DNA from: Sclerotiophoma versabilis
Taxonomy: Eukaryota; Ascomycota; Dothideomycetes; Pleosporales; Didymellaceae
Assembly (NCBI GenBank): GCA_012274445.1
Contig: JAAROD010000033.1
Span: forward strand, 1,426,001-1,490,000
DNA length: 64,000 bases
Direction: 5' to 3'
Positions 32,499-43,099 of the stretch are shown in pieces; position 1 is the stretch's first letter; every line of letters begins with the position of its first letter. Below the pieces are notes generated by a model. It worked only from the letters and a program-made list of their open reading frames with translations. It was not told the origin of the DNA and searched no databases. Both the position numbers and the translations under genes were made by a program.

Positions 32499-33152
32499 TT
32501 GACTGTGCGCAGTCTCGATGGGGTGTCGATCAAGCCTCGATATTTCGAGGAGAGAGTCGAAGTACAGAAAAAGTGTAAATAGTTGTTCTTTGAGGCTCCA
32601 ACCACGATGGTTGAAAAGAGTTTTCGAGAACGTACAGAAAAAGTTCCATCAGCTGAAGTGAAAGTGGGAGTGAAAGGACAGCTAACATAGTGGGTGCTCT
32701 CACTCAATTGATGAGAGAACGTATAACTACTGTAGTCAAAAAAACTGTTTCGCTGTGGCCGCCTCTGCAGTGTGATTTGACCGCGACCGTTCAAAGGCGT
32801 CGTTTGTGCAGATCTAGCGTGATGAGCATGGCAAGCGTGAAACACCCGTCTCATGTCGCACGCAAAGCCGCAACTGCCATTGCTGCCTTCCAAACGTGTA
32901 ACAGGAATGGAGGAATGCGACATGAGAACATTATCATTCAGCTAGTGTGACGATTGTTGAGACAAGAATGTAACCAGTGGCTCTCGGTGCTGTTCCCTTC
33001 TTTGTGTCATTCGCGCGAGAGATAGATCCCGTGTTCTCATGAAGAAGTACCAATCGACGGGTGTTAACTTTGCAATGTAGGTTGATCTCTTGTCACATCT
33101 ACTACCCGATGCCGGCGTGTTCTCGAGAGGTCCATCAAGTTTTTCAACCGCA
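32499..33152. other. Intergenic (divergent promoters)
   Basis: It holds the promoter of the MFS gene and of the Ser/Thr-rich protein. A possible upstream exon with a signal peptide for the latter could lie near 32,820-33,080, but I could not identify one. Confidence 0.4.
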
Positions 33153-33946
33153 ATGCCCTTAGCCATCTACAGCAGGCAGAGGCCAGCATCACTCCAATTA
33201 ATCTCAACATATGGAATCCTCGACAGCCAGAGTGACGCACCTAACAAGCAGGTACGGAAAGCTTCTGAGGCTGTGGATCACCCTGTTGAGATGCTTTTCG
33301 AGACACCATCTTCAGTAAGAGCCACCGCAACCCTAGCTGGCTCACCAACGCGCTCAACCAGCCAAACGAATCATCTCACACCAACAACGAAGAGCAATAC
33401 AAGAAGATCTAAGAGCCCTACAAGAACGACCTTTATCACCGTTGTAAGCATACAGAGCTCGTCTCAAGAAGTGAAAAGCGAGACGCCGTCCGCGACGAAG
33501 ACTGCCTTCTTCTCTGCAACGCCACAGACTGTCTTTGTGACGATATCAGCGGTACTTTCAACCACGACAGCAACAGAAGGGAACTCGCAAGCGCAAGATA
33601 GTCCGGTGAGACCTGGAACCAGTCCAACGTTGACACAGACGGCGAAGATCTATCTAGTTGCTCTGGGGGCCATCTGTAAGTGAACTCTGTTTGTCCCTAG
33701 CAGGCCATGATACTCGGTGAACCGCTGACTTCTCGTAGCCGGAGTTTCAATGATAGTGGCGGTAGGACTTCTCGTGTGGAAGAGGAGGAAGAGTAATCGG
33801 AGCAAGAAGAGCATGGTACGTAAATTGGTGGGATGCAAGAGCCATGTTGAGTGGTGTCGCAAGTCTGTGTTACTGACTCGAGGCTCAAGAACATCACAGA
33901 AGTGCGAGAACCGGAAAATCCATTCCTAGACCCACCAAAAGACTAA
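33153..33946 (+). CDS. Ser/Thr-rich single-pass membrane protein, 3 exons
   Basis: Exons are 33153..33675, 33739..33815 and 33890..33946; introns of 63 and 74 nt with GTAAGT and GTACGT donors. Phases match and the product is 218 aa. Residues 50-165 are rich in Ser, Thr and Pro (mucin-like). One helix follows (IYLVALGAI-SGVSMIVAVGL) interrupted only by the intron, then a basic stop-transfer RRKSNRSKKS and a short tail ending NPFLDPPKD. The layout (glycosylated ectodomain, one helix, short cytoplasmic tail) resembles fungal cell-wall sensors, but no WSC/Cys domain and no convincing signal peptide is present at this start. The first exon may be incomplete. For intron 2, the CTCAAG acceptor is preferred because it keeps a typical acidic tail. 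Confidence 0.55.
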
Positions 33947-34435
33947 GGCACTGACTACAAAACGAGAGATGAGGGATAGACTTTGTGACGGTGAGTACGT
34001 TGAAGATCCGTACGCCATCGTAGTGTTAGTAATTCAAGAGCCAATAGCTCTGATGCTAGACAACTGCATCATCACCAACATTTCCTGACAAAAGATCTGG
34101 CAGATACCAAGCAAAGGATGACTAGGCGAGAGTGGACGAGTGACCACGTGTATGGCACGATGCTGCGTGCGTCGTAAGCTGCCCCTAGGCGCGTCCGGAA
34201 ATTCTGGCTCACTACCAACCAAGCTTCCCATGCGCTAAGCGTTAACTATTGAAGCACAGCCTCAAAAGGTTAATGTTGCTTGACAGCTAGATAGCGCCTT
34301 GGTATGGCGTTCGCCGACCAGACGGTGCGACCATGACGTCAACTAGTCGTGCAGCGGAGCTGAATACACCTCGCTGTGACATTGAGTTCCTCCCCTTACT
34401 CTCTCAACCTTTGGTTACAGTCGCGATAAGACATC
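33947..34435. other. Intergenic, no supported gene
   Basis: Nothing recognisable on either strand; promoter side of the PAP2 gene. Confidence 0.45.
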
Positions 34436-35544
34436 ATGAGGCTTTCAAAATGCACTCACCCCTCTGTGAGCCGTGTGGGTTTATCTTACCTGCTTGACTG
34501 GATCATCATAATCGTTTTCGTCGCCACTGCCGGCGCTCTCAGCTTCGTCCCGCCAAAGAGACGGGTCTTCTGGCTTACAGATGATTCCATTTCGTTTCCA
34601 TTTCGTACCGACACGATCTCGGTAGCGTTTCTCTTCATCATCGCATCTGTTGTGCCAGCGATCATCATCGCAGCGATTTGCGCTGCCGTGGTTCGGTTGC
34701 CCAGGAATCTGGGTTTACCGCCTTCGCGCAATGCTGTCTCGAAGGCGAAACTGTGGGAGTTACATGCCAGTTGATTAGGCCTTGCCCTTTCCAGCACCCT
34801 TTCTCTACTCTTGACGCAGGCTATGAAGAACATGTTTGGCAAGCACCGCCCAGACTTTCTTTCTCGATGCGACCCCGACATCTCGAAATTAAGCACCTAC
34901 GCTGTTGGAGGCTTCGCAAATGAGTCTTTGGAGGGCACATCGCAGCTAGTAACGTGGGAAACTTGTCAAAATAAGGATGGACTTGGAAAAGCCGAATTCC
35001 TTGATGGGTTCAGAAGCTTTCCGAGCGGGCAATCCACCAGTTCGTATCAAATGATTCTTGACTCAAGAATGTTACTCACTCCTCCATTTTAGTCGCTTTT
35101 GCAGGTCTCATTTACCTTAGCTTGTTCATCGCTGCCAGATTGTCTGTTACAATGCCGTTCCACGGGCCTTCTGTGGGCAAGTCTTTCGCGGCACGGAAGC
35201 ACGCTGCGGCACCACCACTCTATCTTCTGGTGCTTGTTTTGATACCTGCCTTCGTAGCAACATACATTGCGTCGACTCGTTACACGGATGGAAAGCACGC
35301 AGGTTTCGATGTGTTGTTCGGCTCCCTGGAGGGCGTGATTTGCGCATGGTTCGCCTTTCGATGGTACCACCTTCCCATGCGCCGCGGTTCTGGCTGGGCA
35401 TGGGCACCGAGGGATTCTCATGTAGCATTTGGATTTGGATACTGTGATCGGGAAAAGAGCCGAGAGCTTGACGTCGAGCATGATGTTTCTACGGTGTACC
35501 CCGCGGAGATTCAGCTGCACAATGTTGAACGTGTCACAACTTGA
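34436..35544 (+). pseudogene. PAP2 / lipid phosphate phosphatase with nonsense codon and PSGQ site
   Basis: The frame 34436..35039 joins 35093..35544 over a 53-nt intron (GTTCGT...TTTTAG) and would give about 351 aa. Membrane helices and the PAP2 triad are visible: KNMFGKHRPDFL (KX6RP), FRSFPSGQSTI (motif 2, where PSGH is normal) and STRYTDGKHAGFD (RX5HX3D). A TGA at 34772-34774 interrupts LWELHAS-*-LGLALSSTLSLLLTQ, exactly where I expect Trp (AGWLGLALS in relatives). A GTGGGA...CGCAG intron that would skip the TGA breaks the frame. The catalytic His of motif 2 is CAA (Gln). Such enzymes dephosphorylate phosphatidate and related lipids in membranes; this copy should be inactive. Confidence 0.75.
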
Positions 35545-35733
35545 GAAAGGGAATTGAGAATGCAGGAGCCTTAGGGTCGAACGCTTTGTACTTATGAGGA
35601 TCATTTTCTCTATTATCACCTACATTCCCGAAACCTCTGAAGTGCCCTATCCTGAGGGTATTTCGGAACACGCGATTCTGTTGGTGCGCGAACAGAATAT
35701 CCAAGGGCCAAGAGGAGAGCAAGAATTTTGCTC

Positions 35734-37012
35734 TTAGAAGAATGTTAGTGAGGAAACAAAAATGGCGCATAGAGACATGCTCAAAAGTGTCCACATCCAA
35801 CCCGTATCTTTGCGTAATGTAGCACTTATACTAGAGGCTGCCGGACTTGATGAGGGCTCCTGCACAACCTCCCCTTCAAGCTTTACTTCCCCTTTATCAG
35901 CTACTAGGACTGCGTATTCTCCGTCCAGCTGCCGCAAGTTCAGAACTTCCACCTGGTATTCAGGCCAGCGATTGACTTTCTGGCGGAGTTGACTTATAGG
36001 CTCAAAAGATGCTGAAAATGAGGTGTGGAGGTCGCGCCTAGCGATGATGATGTTGGCAGAAGTGCCGTTGTTGGAGGGTGAGAGGAGAGATATGTTTACT
36101 GTTGTGGAGAGTGAAATTGTTAGCGTACGAAGATTGAGGGTGACTGAGGAAACTAGGTGTGGTTTCAAGAAAGGGCAAAGTACCAGGGAAGCGCACAGAA
36201 GCGCGTTTGAGTTGCTGATCTGGCGCGCTGCTATTAATAGCCCAGGTGAATGAATCTAACGTACACGCTTGTCAGCTTCCAAAACTCTACTTCCTGGATG
36301 GTGGAAAGAGCCTACACAGCGATCTCATTCCCGTTGGAAGCACTCTAGGATCGATTCCATATTTCAAGTCGACGTTGATCCGCATCTTCTCCTCCAACTC
36401 TACGGCAAGTCGGAGTCCATCTACAAATTCTGACTGCTGAACTCCCTTCCCTCCAGTCAGGTTCACCGTACGCGTAGCACCAAAGCCGTACTGTACAAAA
36501 ATATTCGCCGTGTCGACCGTCTGACGACCTAAGAGGATGTATTCGCCATCCAAGGACGTCATTTTGATAATGCGAGTTTTATTTTCTGATCTGTTCAAAT
36601 GCTCTTGATCAGCACACGCCACAAAATTTCACTAGCATTCCAGAATGTGAAGGTCGACCATCTAAGGAGTCAGGGCTTACATATGGACGTTCCGCCTACT
36701 TTCGTCGACCACCCAACTCTTGCCATCCTCCGAAAGAATGCCAACATACATATTGGCTACATTGAAACTCTCACGCTGTATTTTCTCCGGGTCATACGGC
36801 AGTTCGACCTTTGCAATCAAATCGCGTGCAGTGTCGTTCACCTTGATGACCCAGGAATAACTAGACAGAGCCACGAAGGGCTCACCCGAGCTACCGCTGA
36901 CGAAGTTTCCTGGTAGTGGAGATGTGTTTTGGTGGACGACGAGGGTACGATTGTGCGGAGAAAATAGGTCAAGAGCCAGGCCGTCCTTGAAGTCCTGGTC
37001 GGTGCGCTCCAT
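35734..37012 (-). CDS. Putative secreted/GPI-type repeat protein, 5' end uncertain
   Basis: Exons 37012..36681, 36590..36316, 36255..36184 and 36143..35734 keep phase across introns of 90, 60 and 40 nt, giving 362 aa. The protein looks extracellular: many N-glycosylation sites (HNRTL, VNDTAR, NLTGG, NNGTS). It has similar blocks repeated two or three times: SLDGEYILLGRQTVDT against RQLDGEYAVLVADKG, and SYSWVIKVNDTARDLIAKVE against YSFTWAINSSAPDQQLK. A final hydrophobic helix (GWMWTLLSMSLCAIFVSSL) suggests a GPI signal or membrane anchor. No signal peptide follows the ATG at 37012. The frame stays open upstream, so a first exon may be missing or lost. The 40-nt intron is unusually short. Function unknown. 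Confidence 0.5.
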
Positions 37013-37062
37013 CTGCAGTAGGGTTATCATACATGAGCATAACGGGAAGGACGACAATCGAG

Positions 37063-37699
37063 CTATGAAGTAAAACAGGAGTTTGTGGCAGCAGGACAGA
37101 AATTGCGTACTTGACCTAGGATAGGCACTATTTGACCGAAATCTGCAAGGCCATCATCTCCTCCTGACAGAAGCGTTGTGTTGGTATATTGAGCTGCAAC
37201 AAAAACATTGAAGGAAGTCGTGACACCATACATGTTGAGGTTCCATTGTAGTGCTAAAACCAAGGGGAAGAAACGACGTATGTTGATGAAAGCCATGTTC
37301 GCGTTTCGTAGAGAACAGCAAATCTGTAGCTGTTCGCGGGACAATACCTACCACAGTCTTATAACAATCCCAATTCCTTGCGTAACATCGACCCTGTTGC
37401 AGATTTGTTTCAGTGGCTAAAAAGACGTCAGGACTAGCAGTAATGGGGGCGATCCCAACAACATCATTTCGCCCCGAACGTCCTGCGTAAACGGATCTGA
37501 TGTTTTTGTGCGAGTTTCCATAGTGCAAGGGGGTGCAAGGGGTGTAAGCTCTGTATGTAACGCTAGCGCATTCGTTCTCTGGCATCCCAGACACCTTTCC
37601 AAATGAAAGTCCTCCATCCGTTCGGGCCAGCATCAGTTCGAGTGCGGCTGCTTGGTTGAAGCTCCAAGAAATGCAATACATTTTAATAGCTCTCGGCAT
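37063..37699 (-). pseudogene. Membrane-protein gene relic
   Basis: Two minus-strand frames seem to belong together: one from ATG 37699 ending NWDCYKTV, and one with SLRNANMAFINIRRFFPLVL and LLSGGDDGLADFGQIVPIL. The second resembles the last loops of fungal seven-helix-like proteins ending in DFGQIVPIL. Joining them would need a 27-28 nt intron (GTAGGT...CTACAG), too short for a real fungal intron, so a frameshift is more likely. It lies directly upstream of the secreted repeat protein, and a phase-compatible splice (CTAG|GTCAAG...TTCATAG) could even fuse the two. Assignment is tentative. Confidence 0.35.
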
Positions 37700-37879
37700 C
37701 GCTACTGTATAACACAAGATCAACTGGCTCAGTATCTCCTCACGATGCACCCCTATCGCGAGGTAGAAGATCCTGTACCAAATTCGAATTGTGCGTCCTA
37801 ACGGCGTTTGCCTCGTTTAACCACATATGCGCATTAACGTGTACATTTTCTTATGTTCACACATTTCCGTAGATCCCAC

Positions 37880-38735
37880 TTATGGCCCGTCATGTGGCCA
37901 CAAACCCCAATGTCCCTTTCGGACAGCCCTCAGATCGTCTACATTTAGCAGCCCTATCTCTTCTTGTACCAGAATCTCCCATATCACGTCTCTCAAGCTT
38001 CTCGGCCACCGAGGTGTGCCCCAGTACCTTGGGATCAGCTTTCTTTCCTTCGCGTGGCCGATCTGCATGCGCAATCTCTCAACTTGCTCACCAGAGAATC
38101 TTGACCATCTCAACGAACCAACAGCTTTGTGGAAATTAGTTAAGGCAAGATGTGAGTTTGTGGGATTGTATTTGAATGTTTGGACTTCATCCGCATGCGA
38201 ATGGTCTAAGGTAGCGTTTGGGATTGACTGCAGATCGTGCTCATCTTCAAGCGCACCTAAAGGTGCGTCGAAAAACATGTCACGGTAAGTCTGATTGGCG
38301 ACAACGAGGTCGAAATCTGCAGCACCAGACACGACGATTGTGATGGGTCGCTCGATGCGGTATCTACCATTCCAGTGAGTCAGCCAGCCCCCTTCTCGTA
38401 GCGATTGTAATTGATTGTTGAGCAAGGGCTATATGTCAGCGGCTGAGCTTTTGAAGTCAACGAGTAGCGTAAGGGTCTGTTTAGAATCATTGAAGTAGAC
38501 ACCATGCGGATCTTCAATATACTAGTGAGGTGTTTCTGATCCGTTCATCGCTTGTAGTATGCCGAGTAGCGGGACAAGGTACATGTTCCGCAGTGTCGTG
38601 TTCTCGCGTAAGCCCAGCTGTGTATGTCCGACGTGCAGATCTGCGTTTCGCCGCCAGATGTCGGCCTTGATGCTGACGCAGCCCGATCCAAGAGCGGCGA
38701 AGAGCGGTATTTGGCGCTAGTAGGTTTTGTCATGA
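37880..38735 (-). pseudogene. AIM6-like (PLC-like phosphodiesterase fold) relic with two TAG codons
   Basis: One minus-strand frame runs through the region. It gives FAALGSGCVSIKADIWRRNA, DLHVGHTQLGL and MYLVPLLGILQAMNG, then TAG (38522-38524), YIEDPHGVYFND and TLTLLVDFKSSAADI, then TAG (38429-38431), and PLLNNQLQSLREGGWLTHWN to the end near 37880 (GLLNVDDLRAVR). The order (EADVW, VGH, FVDLK, LREKGWLT, LNVDDL) matches fungal AIM6-like proteins. The second TAG sits where relatives have Trp (TWPLV). The first exon with the HSHNDY motif is not present upstream of 38,735. Two stops and a lost N-terminus make it a pseudogene. Confidence 0.65.
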
Positions 38736-40159
38736 ACTTTCGACAGCGAGCTACACAGTAGACTTACACAGTCAACAGTACATCAGCAAGTACAAGCAAA
38801 AGTGCAAAGCTGAGCCGCAGAAGTCGCCTTGTTATGAGCGAAGAACAAAGCAAGGCCGACCTTTGAACGCTGAGAGATTAGCGCTGATATCTTTGAGAAG
38901 TTTCAATGGCTTCCGATCATACATGTTGCTCTCAGTGGCCCAAGATGTTCTCATCTCATCCCATCGACGGCGTCCGCGATGTTGATTTTCAAACAGTCCG
39001 TCTGTTTCTAAACGAGCCGTAGGCGTGGATCTATCGGAGCTGACTGACTAAAGTTTCATATGATTCACCATGAAGGCGGCTTCGCCTTTGTAGGTTTGAT
39101 CTTCACCCTGCTACTGGAGACTCTGGAAGTGATAAAACAGAAGTTACGCATCCGAACGTCCGGCCTCGCAAGCATGCCGGATATTGTGTCTTTCAAAAGG
39201 ATCGTAGATGCTTACTAGCGACGCAATCAAGGCCCGTGCGCTCGGGTTTGACTAGCCCCTCCCCCGTTTGCCCTAGTAAGACTAAGTGCCTGACCCGACA
39301 CGCGGGGAAACACCGCAATAAAAACAGCTCTGTCTAAAACCAATCACGAACCCCGAGTGACACCCACATCATTGAGAAAGTACCTGGCTCTCAGTGCCAA
39401 CTGCTGATCGGGTCGGATGGCGACTCTGATGCCCCACTATTACTCGTGCCAATCAGATAACCCCACTACTTTTTCCCAAGCATAATCATAGAAACTGTCT
39501 GTTCAAAGGAAAGAAGAAATAGTAGTGTCCACATACATTAGATTAGAGAAGAGTTTTTGAGATTAGTCTGCGCGATGATCTCATTATCAATGGTAGTACA
39601 GGAAGTGCCAGTGTAGTCGCTTTTCTTAGCATTTAACGCATTAATCTTCTGCTAAGGCGTACCACTCGCCACACCTGCTGCATAATAGGTAGATTGCACA
39701 GGGTTAGAGTAGCTGTTATAAGACATTAAGGATTTGTGTTGAATTAAGCTTAGTAGAATGCAGGAGAACGTAAATAAGAAGTATTAATAAATTATTATAA
39801 GCAAACTCTCCTAGTCTTATAAAAAGCCCTTTCAAGCCTTAGAGGCTTTTAGAGTGATTTTGCGGGCACTCTAGCCTAATCTATCAGGACCACGCAAAAG
39901 GAACTACTTCTTATGTTCAGTAGAGTTGAAGCAATACTAGGGGCATTAGGGGCCTTGGGGGAACGGCAGGGGAAACATGCAATTAGGTTCTTTGCAACCT
40001 GTAACTACGCACTAAATCGCGTGAATTACACATCTGGTATTCAATAGCTCATGTAGTGCGTTAATCAAAACATGCGCGCTCCTATGAGGCTGTAAGTCCT
40101 CCACTCCATCTTTCACCGCTCCTCATCTTCACCTGAGGCCTCAGCGATCGATACAAGAA
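38736..40159. other. Intergenic, turning AT-rich towards 40 kb
   Basis: No gene is supported. The block 39,500-40,000 is AT-rich with TTAT/TAAG words like the RIP-like block further right. A perfect 6-bp hairpin (AAGGCG-GCTT-CGCCTT) lies at 39073..39088. Confidence 0.5.
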
Positions 40160-40804
40160 ATGGCCAACCAATATTCGGTATGTATCCCGAAAGAGGTTCT
40201 TTCCAATATCTCATCTTTTCGCTAGGAAGAACATCTGGAATCTTCGATCGCAGCCCATTGCTCGACCAGCTCGACAGCCGAACAAATACACGAAACTGGC
40301 CTCAAGCCCCTCGGTACTCCTCAACATATTATTGATGTCTTTTGTCAAGATGGAACCTACTACGCAAAGGTGACCATTCACCGAGAGTACAAGGCCACTG
40401 ATTTTCCTCCGCGAACATTGCGTGAGTTTTTACCACACATTTTTAAGGTGAACAATTTCAAGCGGATATTCTCTGTGGCCGAGCATGGCACGGTAATAGA
40501 ACAACTCAACAAGAAGATAGGAGAGCTCAATAGCCATAAAAAAGAAGATGATACAGAAGTCACTGTCGTGGCGCAATGCTTGGGAGGCTGGCTTCGTGGT
40601 TTTTTGGGGTGTTTATCAACCAACGCTGAACATTCGAACAACTACCCAGACGCATCTATCACCAGCGACAATGTTGAGAGTAACACGTACACGGGATGGT
40701 CCATCGCAAAACACAAGCCTGCTCTCGCGTCTAGTGAGGACACCACTGCCTACCATGGTAATGGAGCGTGCCTGCCAGGTCGAACCTATGGAAATTCCTT
40801 GTAG
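40160..40804 (+). CDS. Orphan protein of unknown function, 2 exons
   Basis: Exons are 40160..40177 (only six codons, MANQYS) and 40226..40804, joined over a 48-nt intron with GTATGT donor and GCTAG acceptor; the product is 198 aa. The middle (about 50-120) looks folded: HIIDVFCQDGTYYAKVTIHR, then FPPRTLREFLPHIFKVNNFK and a charged helix IEQLNKKIGELNSHKK. The last 60 residues are Ser/Thr/Asn-rich. No signal peptide, membrane helix or known motif is seen. The gene lies alone between AT-rich tracts, which is typical of lineage-specific genes. Even codon use and a clean splice argue for coding; the start rests on the tiny first exon. Confidence 0.5.
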
Positions 40805-41855
40805 TGTAAGTACCCATTATTCATAGATGCCGGGTTCGAAGCTCACCTTACGGTCCACAGATAGCATATAAATCCAGTAGAGTAATGTGCCCTAAGATTG
40901 CTCGATCAGGACTTACAGAGGAATCACGCGCCATGGATGCACTTCGTCAACCTTGTGCGGTGGTAGCTCCTTGCTCAACCCTCCAGAAATTAGTAAAGGA
41001 AGAAGGGCTTCACCAAGTCTTGAGGAGATACTTTTGCGCCCCGTTGTCATGTTGGGTGCATCTTCTGAATTGTAATAACTCTATATACCTGTAGAGATGC
41101 TTCAAGAAGAGTCCTTCTGCTTGGTTATTCATGCGTAATACGAATCGTTGCTCGCACTGTACAGCATCTTGGTAACCTGCCACTTCCTGAAACTAAACTG
41201 TGACCATTTCTTTACTCAAGCCAATCCTCGCTCCAAATGCTTAAACCTTGCTTAGCCCGTGAAGTTCCCAACAAAGCACATGTATATTGTTGATGTGCTC
41301 AATTCCGAGAACCAGAAGGATCTAGCCAGTTAGATCAAGAACTGTCTTATCGGCGAAGCTTGGCGATACACAACTCCATGCATATGTACGAGTCCTTCGG
41401 CCAAGCTTGGCGTGGCTTACCGACATATGAGTTCTGCTAACGCTTAGCGCTCCTCAAACCATGAGTGACGGTATGGACTAATCAACTGGGTATACTGCAG
41501 CATACTGCATCTACTTGTCAGCTCTTCCAGAAAGCCTGCCCTTTACTGCTTTACGTTTTCTTAGCCTTGGCCTTCGGCATGATCAACTATTTGAATGGTC
41601 CAGTGACGGACTCTCTGTCGTGCGGCTACGGCGTGGTCATCTTCCCCCAGGACCCACAAAGTTGGCTTCTTGCACCTGAAGATCCACGAGATTGGTTGTG
41701 TAATGTAAACTTCACGCTTTGGTGCGTAGCTTTGGCTTTTCAATCACAAGCTTTCAGTCGAGATCGTAGCACTTCATCAACTTGTCCATACCCTCTCTAC
41801 ATCTCTAAATTAGACTTGCTTATCAAACAGTTCTATTTAGATTTTGTAAGCCACG
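40805..41855. other. Gene-free or debris
   Basis: A 69-codon frame (40885..41094, with GLTEESRAMDALRQPCAV) looks protein-like but has no start-to-splice structure I can extend. The frame at 41465 has no ATG. Probably remains of older genes. Confidence 0.35.
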
Positions 41856-42436
41856 ATGGCAGACAATGTGGGAAACAGATATTCCATCAACAAAGCTGGA
41901 GACATCGGCAATCAGCCGTCATCATCCCACACTTCCACCTTGTCAGACGCTTCTCCGTCAACGCTTGTTCAACCCAACAGGTCTACAGAGATGAACTCCA
42001 ATTTAGATCCGTAAAAATTGAGCCAGGCCAAACATGGAATAGGATTTCCGCTTATTGGGGCAAAATACCACTGCAATCCTTACAATTATATAGTAAGTCA
42101 TATCAACAGCTTTCATGTTGCTCGCTGAACTTCTCTAGAATTCTCTCGTCAATGAACATCAGGCCTTCTTCTTACCAGGAGGTATATCAATAACCATCCC
42201 AATCATCAAAACAGTCCTTGTAAGTAATAAACAAAATGCTATGTACATACTCTAATCAATTGCAGGCCGCCGTGGTTCAGGGCTGCCTTGAAGGCAAATC
42301 TACAAGAGAATGTTTCCAATTCGTCAGACTGGTGACTCTACGCGACGATCCCCTAAACGTAAACGCGCTGAACATCACATTCACGTCCGCTTTCGCTACG
42401 TATCTTTATAAGAATCAATTGAACATCTTTGCTTAG
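41856..42436 (+). pseudogene. Gene-like segment with two 46-nt introns and an in-frame TAA
   Basis: Starting at ATG 41856 a frame reaches TAA at 42012-42014 and continues as KLSQAKHGIGFPLIGAKYHC to a GTAAGT donor (intron 42093..42138, 46 nt). It then reads NSLVNEHQAFFLPGGISITI to a second GTAAGT (intron 42220..42265, 46 nt), and finishes with AAVVQGCLEGKSTRECFQF up to a TAG at 42436. Two canonical introns with kept phase are unlikely by chance, so this was a gene. The TAA suggests decay. No family is recognised. Confidence 0.35.
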
Positions 42437-43099
42437 ATCTCGGAACCAGCAAAGACGTTTAAAAGCTCCTCACATAGATTCTCAAAAGCCGCACATCTAG
42501 ACGTCCTGCATCACTAGCAATACAAGTCCCCATTAACGGTCTTGTAAACGTAGAATATTAGAGTCTCCAAAATTGCGCAAGTAAGATCATAAAACGATCA
42601 AAAGTGCGTTATAATCTAAATCGTAGCCATGCTAACGCTGCGAGAGATAGCAAGCAAGGCCTTACAACAAAGCAAGTATTCAGGGAAAACTACAGAGGGT
42701 TTCCCTGCTCCCGCAGTTCCAATCTATGCGGACAGCTATATAACCCGTCCATACCTTTCCGGCCTCGCAACGTTCACTAGGCCGCTTCAAGCATATAATA
42801 CTGTTCTAGGGAGTACAACACATCTGAATGACCTGCAAAATCAGCTAGACAGTAATCCCTTTATCTACAGCCAGCTATTAGCTCAATACTCCAACAGAGC
42901 TTGATCAACACAGCCTCAAAAACATACGACCGATTGAAAAGAATACAGAATATAGCTTCACAATCCCGCTGCAAGATAGTCACGGCACATCTAATATATA
43001 AGTTTAGATAGCATTGCAAAATATCTTATAATTCCGCAACTCCGTCTAGGATAGCAGAGTCTGCATTAAACTATGCTTGGGAGAAGTAGTGATACGTTT
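42437..43099. other. Transition into AT-rich block; small ORF 42629..42904
   Basis: A 91-codon frame from a true ATG at 42629 contains GFPAPAVPIYADSYITRPYL and LDSNPFIYSQLLAQYS. No domain is recognised and no supporting context is seen. AT content rises steadily to the right. Confidence 0.3.

Noticed and set aside
34754..34820. Intron GTGGGA...GACGCAG that would skip the TGA in the PAP2 gene
   Set aside because: It gives a stop within three codons and removes a needed membrane helix; the unspliced frame matches the family better.
37324..37351. 27-28 nt intron joining two frames of the membrane-protein relic
   Set aside because: Too short for spliceosomal removal; a frameshift explains the same data.
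39073..39088. Hairpin AAGGCG-GCTT-CGCCTT as a terminator or regulatory RNA
   Set aside because: Such a short stem occurs by chance, and intrinsic terminators are not used by fungal Pol II.
40826..40850. GGGTTCGAAGCTC as a tRNA T-arm
   Set aside because: No matching acceptor, D or anticodon stems surround it. No tRNA or rRNA gene was found in the window.
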